In this document: positions 5,101-7,907 of the stretch, in pieces
Numbering within the stretch: position 1 is the first letter of the stretch
How the letters are laid out: each line of letters opens with the position of its first letter
Source of the DNA: Gammaproteobacteria bacterium
GTDB taxonomy: Bacteria > Pseudomonadota > Gammaproteobacteria > JAABTG01
Length of the DNA: 7,907 bases
Assembly: GCA_030066245.1 (NCBI GenBank)
Contig: JASJBY010000272.1
Coordinates: forward strand, 1-7,907
Direction of reading: 5' to 3'
Position numbers and translations under genes: made by a program
The notes under the pieces: generated by a model
What the model saw: only the letters and a program-made list of their open reading frames with translations
What the model was told of the DNA's origin: nothing
Databases searched by the model: none

Positions 5101-6365
5101 TCTTCACCCGCGACGGGGTGGAAAAGGACGCCAGAGCCAAGCAGATCGAGGAGATGGAGCTGGCAAAGGTCAAGAAGGATTTGCGTGATCAGTTCAGGAT
5201 CGTCGAGGACGACACGTATGCCCGCCTGGAGCGGGTGCTCGTTAACAAGCTGGCTGACGGTGGGCCAAGTGGCCTGAAGGCGGGGGCCAAGATCACCAAG
5301 AGCTATCTGACCGAATTGCCACGGGATAAATGGTTCGAGGTGCGTCCACGCAACGAAGCGGCCACTAACCAGCTGGAGAGAGCGCGCGAGCAGCTGGAGC
5401 AGCAGCGCACGGCGCTCGACGAGCAGTACGAGATCAAGAAGGGCAAGCTTACCACCGGTGACGATCTGGCGCCGGGTGTACTCAAGATGGTCAAGGTCTA
5501 CCTGGCCGTCAAGCGGCGTGTGCAGCCCGGGGACAAGATGGCTGGACGGCACGGCAACAAGGGCGTCATATCCATGATCGTGCCCGTGGAGGACATGCCG
5601 TACATGGAGGATGGGACGCCCGTGGACATTGTCCTCAACCCGCTCGGTGTACCCTCACGTATGAACGTGGGGCAGGTGCTGGAGACGCATTTGGGCTGGG
5701 CGTCCAAGCAGCTCGGCAAGAAGATCGGTCGATTGCTGGATGCGGATGCGAAGCTCTCTGAGATCCGCAAGCTCCTGGATCAGATCTACAACAAGTCCGG
5801 GGGGAAGGCCGAAGACCTCAAGAGTCTCTCCGATGAAGATGTCATCGAGCTCGCCCGCAACCTCTGTACTGGCGTACCGATGGCAACGCCCGTGTTCGAC
5901 GGCGCCAGCGAGGACGAGATCAAAGACATGCTGGAGCTGGCGGGCCTGCCGCGCAGCGGCCAGACCAAGCTGTTCGATGGCCGCACCGGGGACGCCTTCG
6001 ACCGGCTGGTCACGGTTGGGTATATGTATATGTTGAAGCTGAACCATCTCGTTGATGACAAGATGCACGCGCGCTCAACCGGGCCATACAGCCTGGTCAC
6101 TCAGCAGCCCCTGGGCGGAAAGGCGCAGTTCGGCGGTCAGCGTTTCGGAGAGATGGAAGTTTGGGCGCTCGAGGCCTATGGCGCCTCCTACACTCTGCAA
6201 GAAATGCTGACGGTAAAGTCTGACGATGTGAACGGCCGCACCAAGATGTACAAGAACATTGTCGACGGGGACCATCGCATGGAGGCGGGTATGCCCGAGT
6301 CCTTCAATGTACTGGTCAAAGAAATTCGGTCGCTCGGTATCGATATCGAGCTGGAACAGTACTAA
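2115..6365 (+). CDS. rpoB: DNA-directed RNA polymerase subunit beta
   Basis: Beta forms one pincer of RNA polymerase and part of its catalytic centre, and is the rifampicin target. The protein has 1416 residues against 1342 in E. coli. It runs from [14 protein letters not shown] to [10 protein letters not shown]. The rifampicin pocket [29 protein letters not shown] is intact in pattern: Q576, D579, H589, R592 and S594 correspond to E. coli Q513, D516, H526, R529 and S531, so the enzyme should be rifampicin-sensitive. Active-centre residues E876 and D877 (E. coli E813, D814), K1141 and K1149 (K1065, K1073 in [12 protein letters not shown]) and H1311 (H1237) are present. Both large proteobacterial insertions are present: one at about 230-349, and one at about 1001-1118 that is 13 residues longer than in E. 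coli. A further segment at 414-486 is about 57 residues longer than in E. coli. Stop is TAA 6363-6365. It follows the attenuator and precedes rpoC by 97 bases. Confidence 0.99.
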   Translation: [1416 protein letters not shown]

Positions 6366-6425
6366 GGGAAGCCATGAGCTGCGGCCCACACCCAAGGGAG
6401 GGAGTGGTCCTAGGCGGGAAACACA

Positions 6426-6445
6426 TAGCTGAAACCCAACAGCTA
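6426..6445 (+). other. Short stem-loop in the rpoB-rpoC gap
   Basis: TAGCTG 6426-6431 pairs perfectly with CAGCTA 6440-6445 across the 8-base loop AAACCCAA. No T-run follows, so it is not a terminator. It lies seven bases before the rpoC Shine-Dalgarno and may affect mRNA processing or ribosome loading; function unknown. Confidence 0.45.
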
Positions 6446-6451
6446 ATCGCT

Positions 6452-6457
6452 GGAGAG
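6452..6457 (+). promoter_or_regulatory. Shine-Dalgarno fixing the GTG start of rpoC
   Basis: GGAGAG lies five bases before GTG 6463-6465. The GTG is chosen because the protein then starts MKDLLNLLKQQ, aligning residue for residue with E. coli beta-prime (MKDLLKFLK), and the zinc and catalytic residues fall at the same numbers. Confidence 0.8.
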
Positions 6458-6462
6458 TTGCC

Positions 6463-7907
<1,445 letters not shown>

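Noticed and set aside
4665..5552. Open frame of 295 codons on the minus strand inside rpoB
   Set aside because: It lies wholly antisense to a highly conserved part of rpoB; long antisense frames are expected from the codon bias of GC-rich genes, and the translation resembles no family I know.

Overview
The window is a ribosomal-protein/RNA-polymerase cluster, read entirely on the plus strand in the order rplA (3' part) - rplJ - rplL - rpoB - rpoC (5' part). This is the classic bacterial rplKAJL-rpoBC arrangement. RpoB carries both large insertions typical of proteobacterial beta subunits, the first 481 residues of RpoC have no net length change against E. coli, and the DNA is GC-rich. Together these point to a gammaproteobacterium outside the Enterobacterales, possibly a Chromatiales/Ectothiorhodospiraceae- or Xanthomonadales-like lineage. 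That placement comes from remembered family sequences, not a search.

Layout: positions 1-625 hold the last 207 codons of rplA (L1). Positions 626-986 form a 361-base gap. Its first half shows no clear signal; its second half contains a recognisable L10 leader, the mRNA site where the L10-L12 complex represses its own translation, with a kink-turn-like asymmetric loop. rplJ (L10, 987-1514) and rplL (L7/L12, 1557-1940) follow, both with strong Shine-Dalgarno sites. The 174-base rplL-rpoB gap holds three consecutive stem-loops. The middle one is followed by six Ts and looks like an intrinsic terminator, matching the position of the partial attenuator known in E. coli between rplL and rpoB. rpoB (2115-6365) is complete at 1416 codons. 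A 97-base gap with a short hairpin and a possible 30-codon reading frame leads to rpoC (6463 to the window end), which is cut after 481 complete codons.

How it works together: L10 and L12 form the ribosomal stalk and feed back on the leader ahead of rplJ. The attenuator after rplL would lower transcription into rpoBC, so stalk proteins (L12 is multicopy) can be made in excess over polymerase subunits. rpoB and rpoC give the beta and beta-prime subunits that form the RNA polymerase active centre.

This is mostly a conserved housekeeping region and I see no mobile element, CRISPR array or new defence-type system. The points worth a second look are: a lengthened segment in RpoB (residues 414-486, about 57 residues longer than E. 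coli), a 10-residue lengthening of the L12-binding helix of L10 that suggests three rather than two L12 dimers per stalk, the leader and attenuator RNA structures with possible alternative pairings, and the small frame that overlaps the rpoC start.
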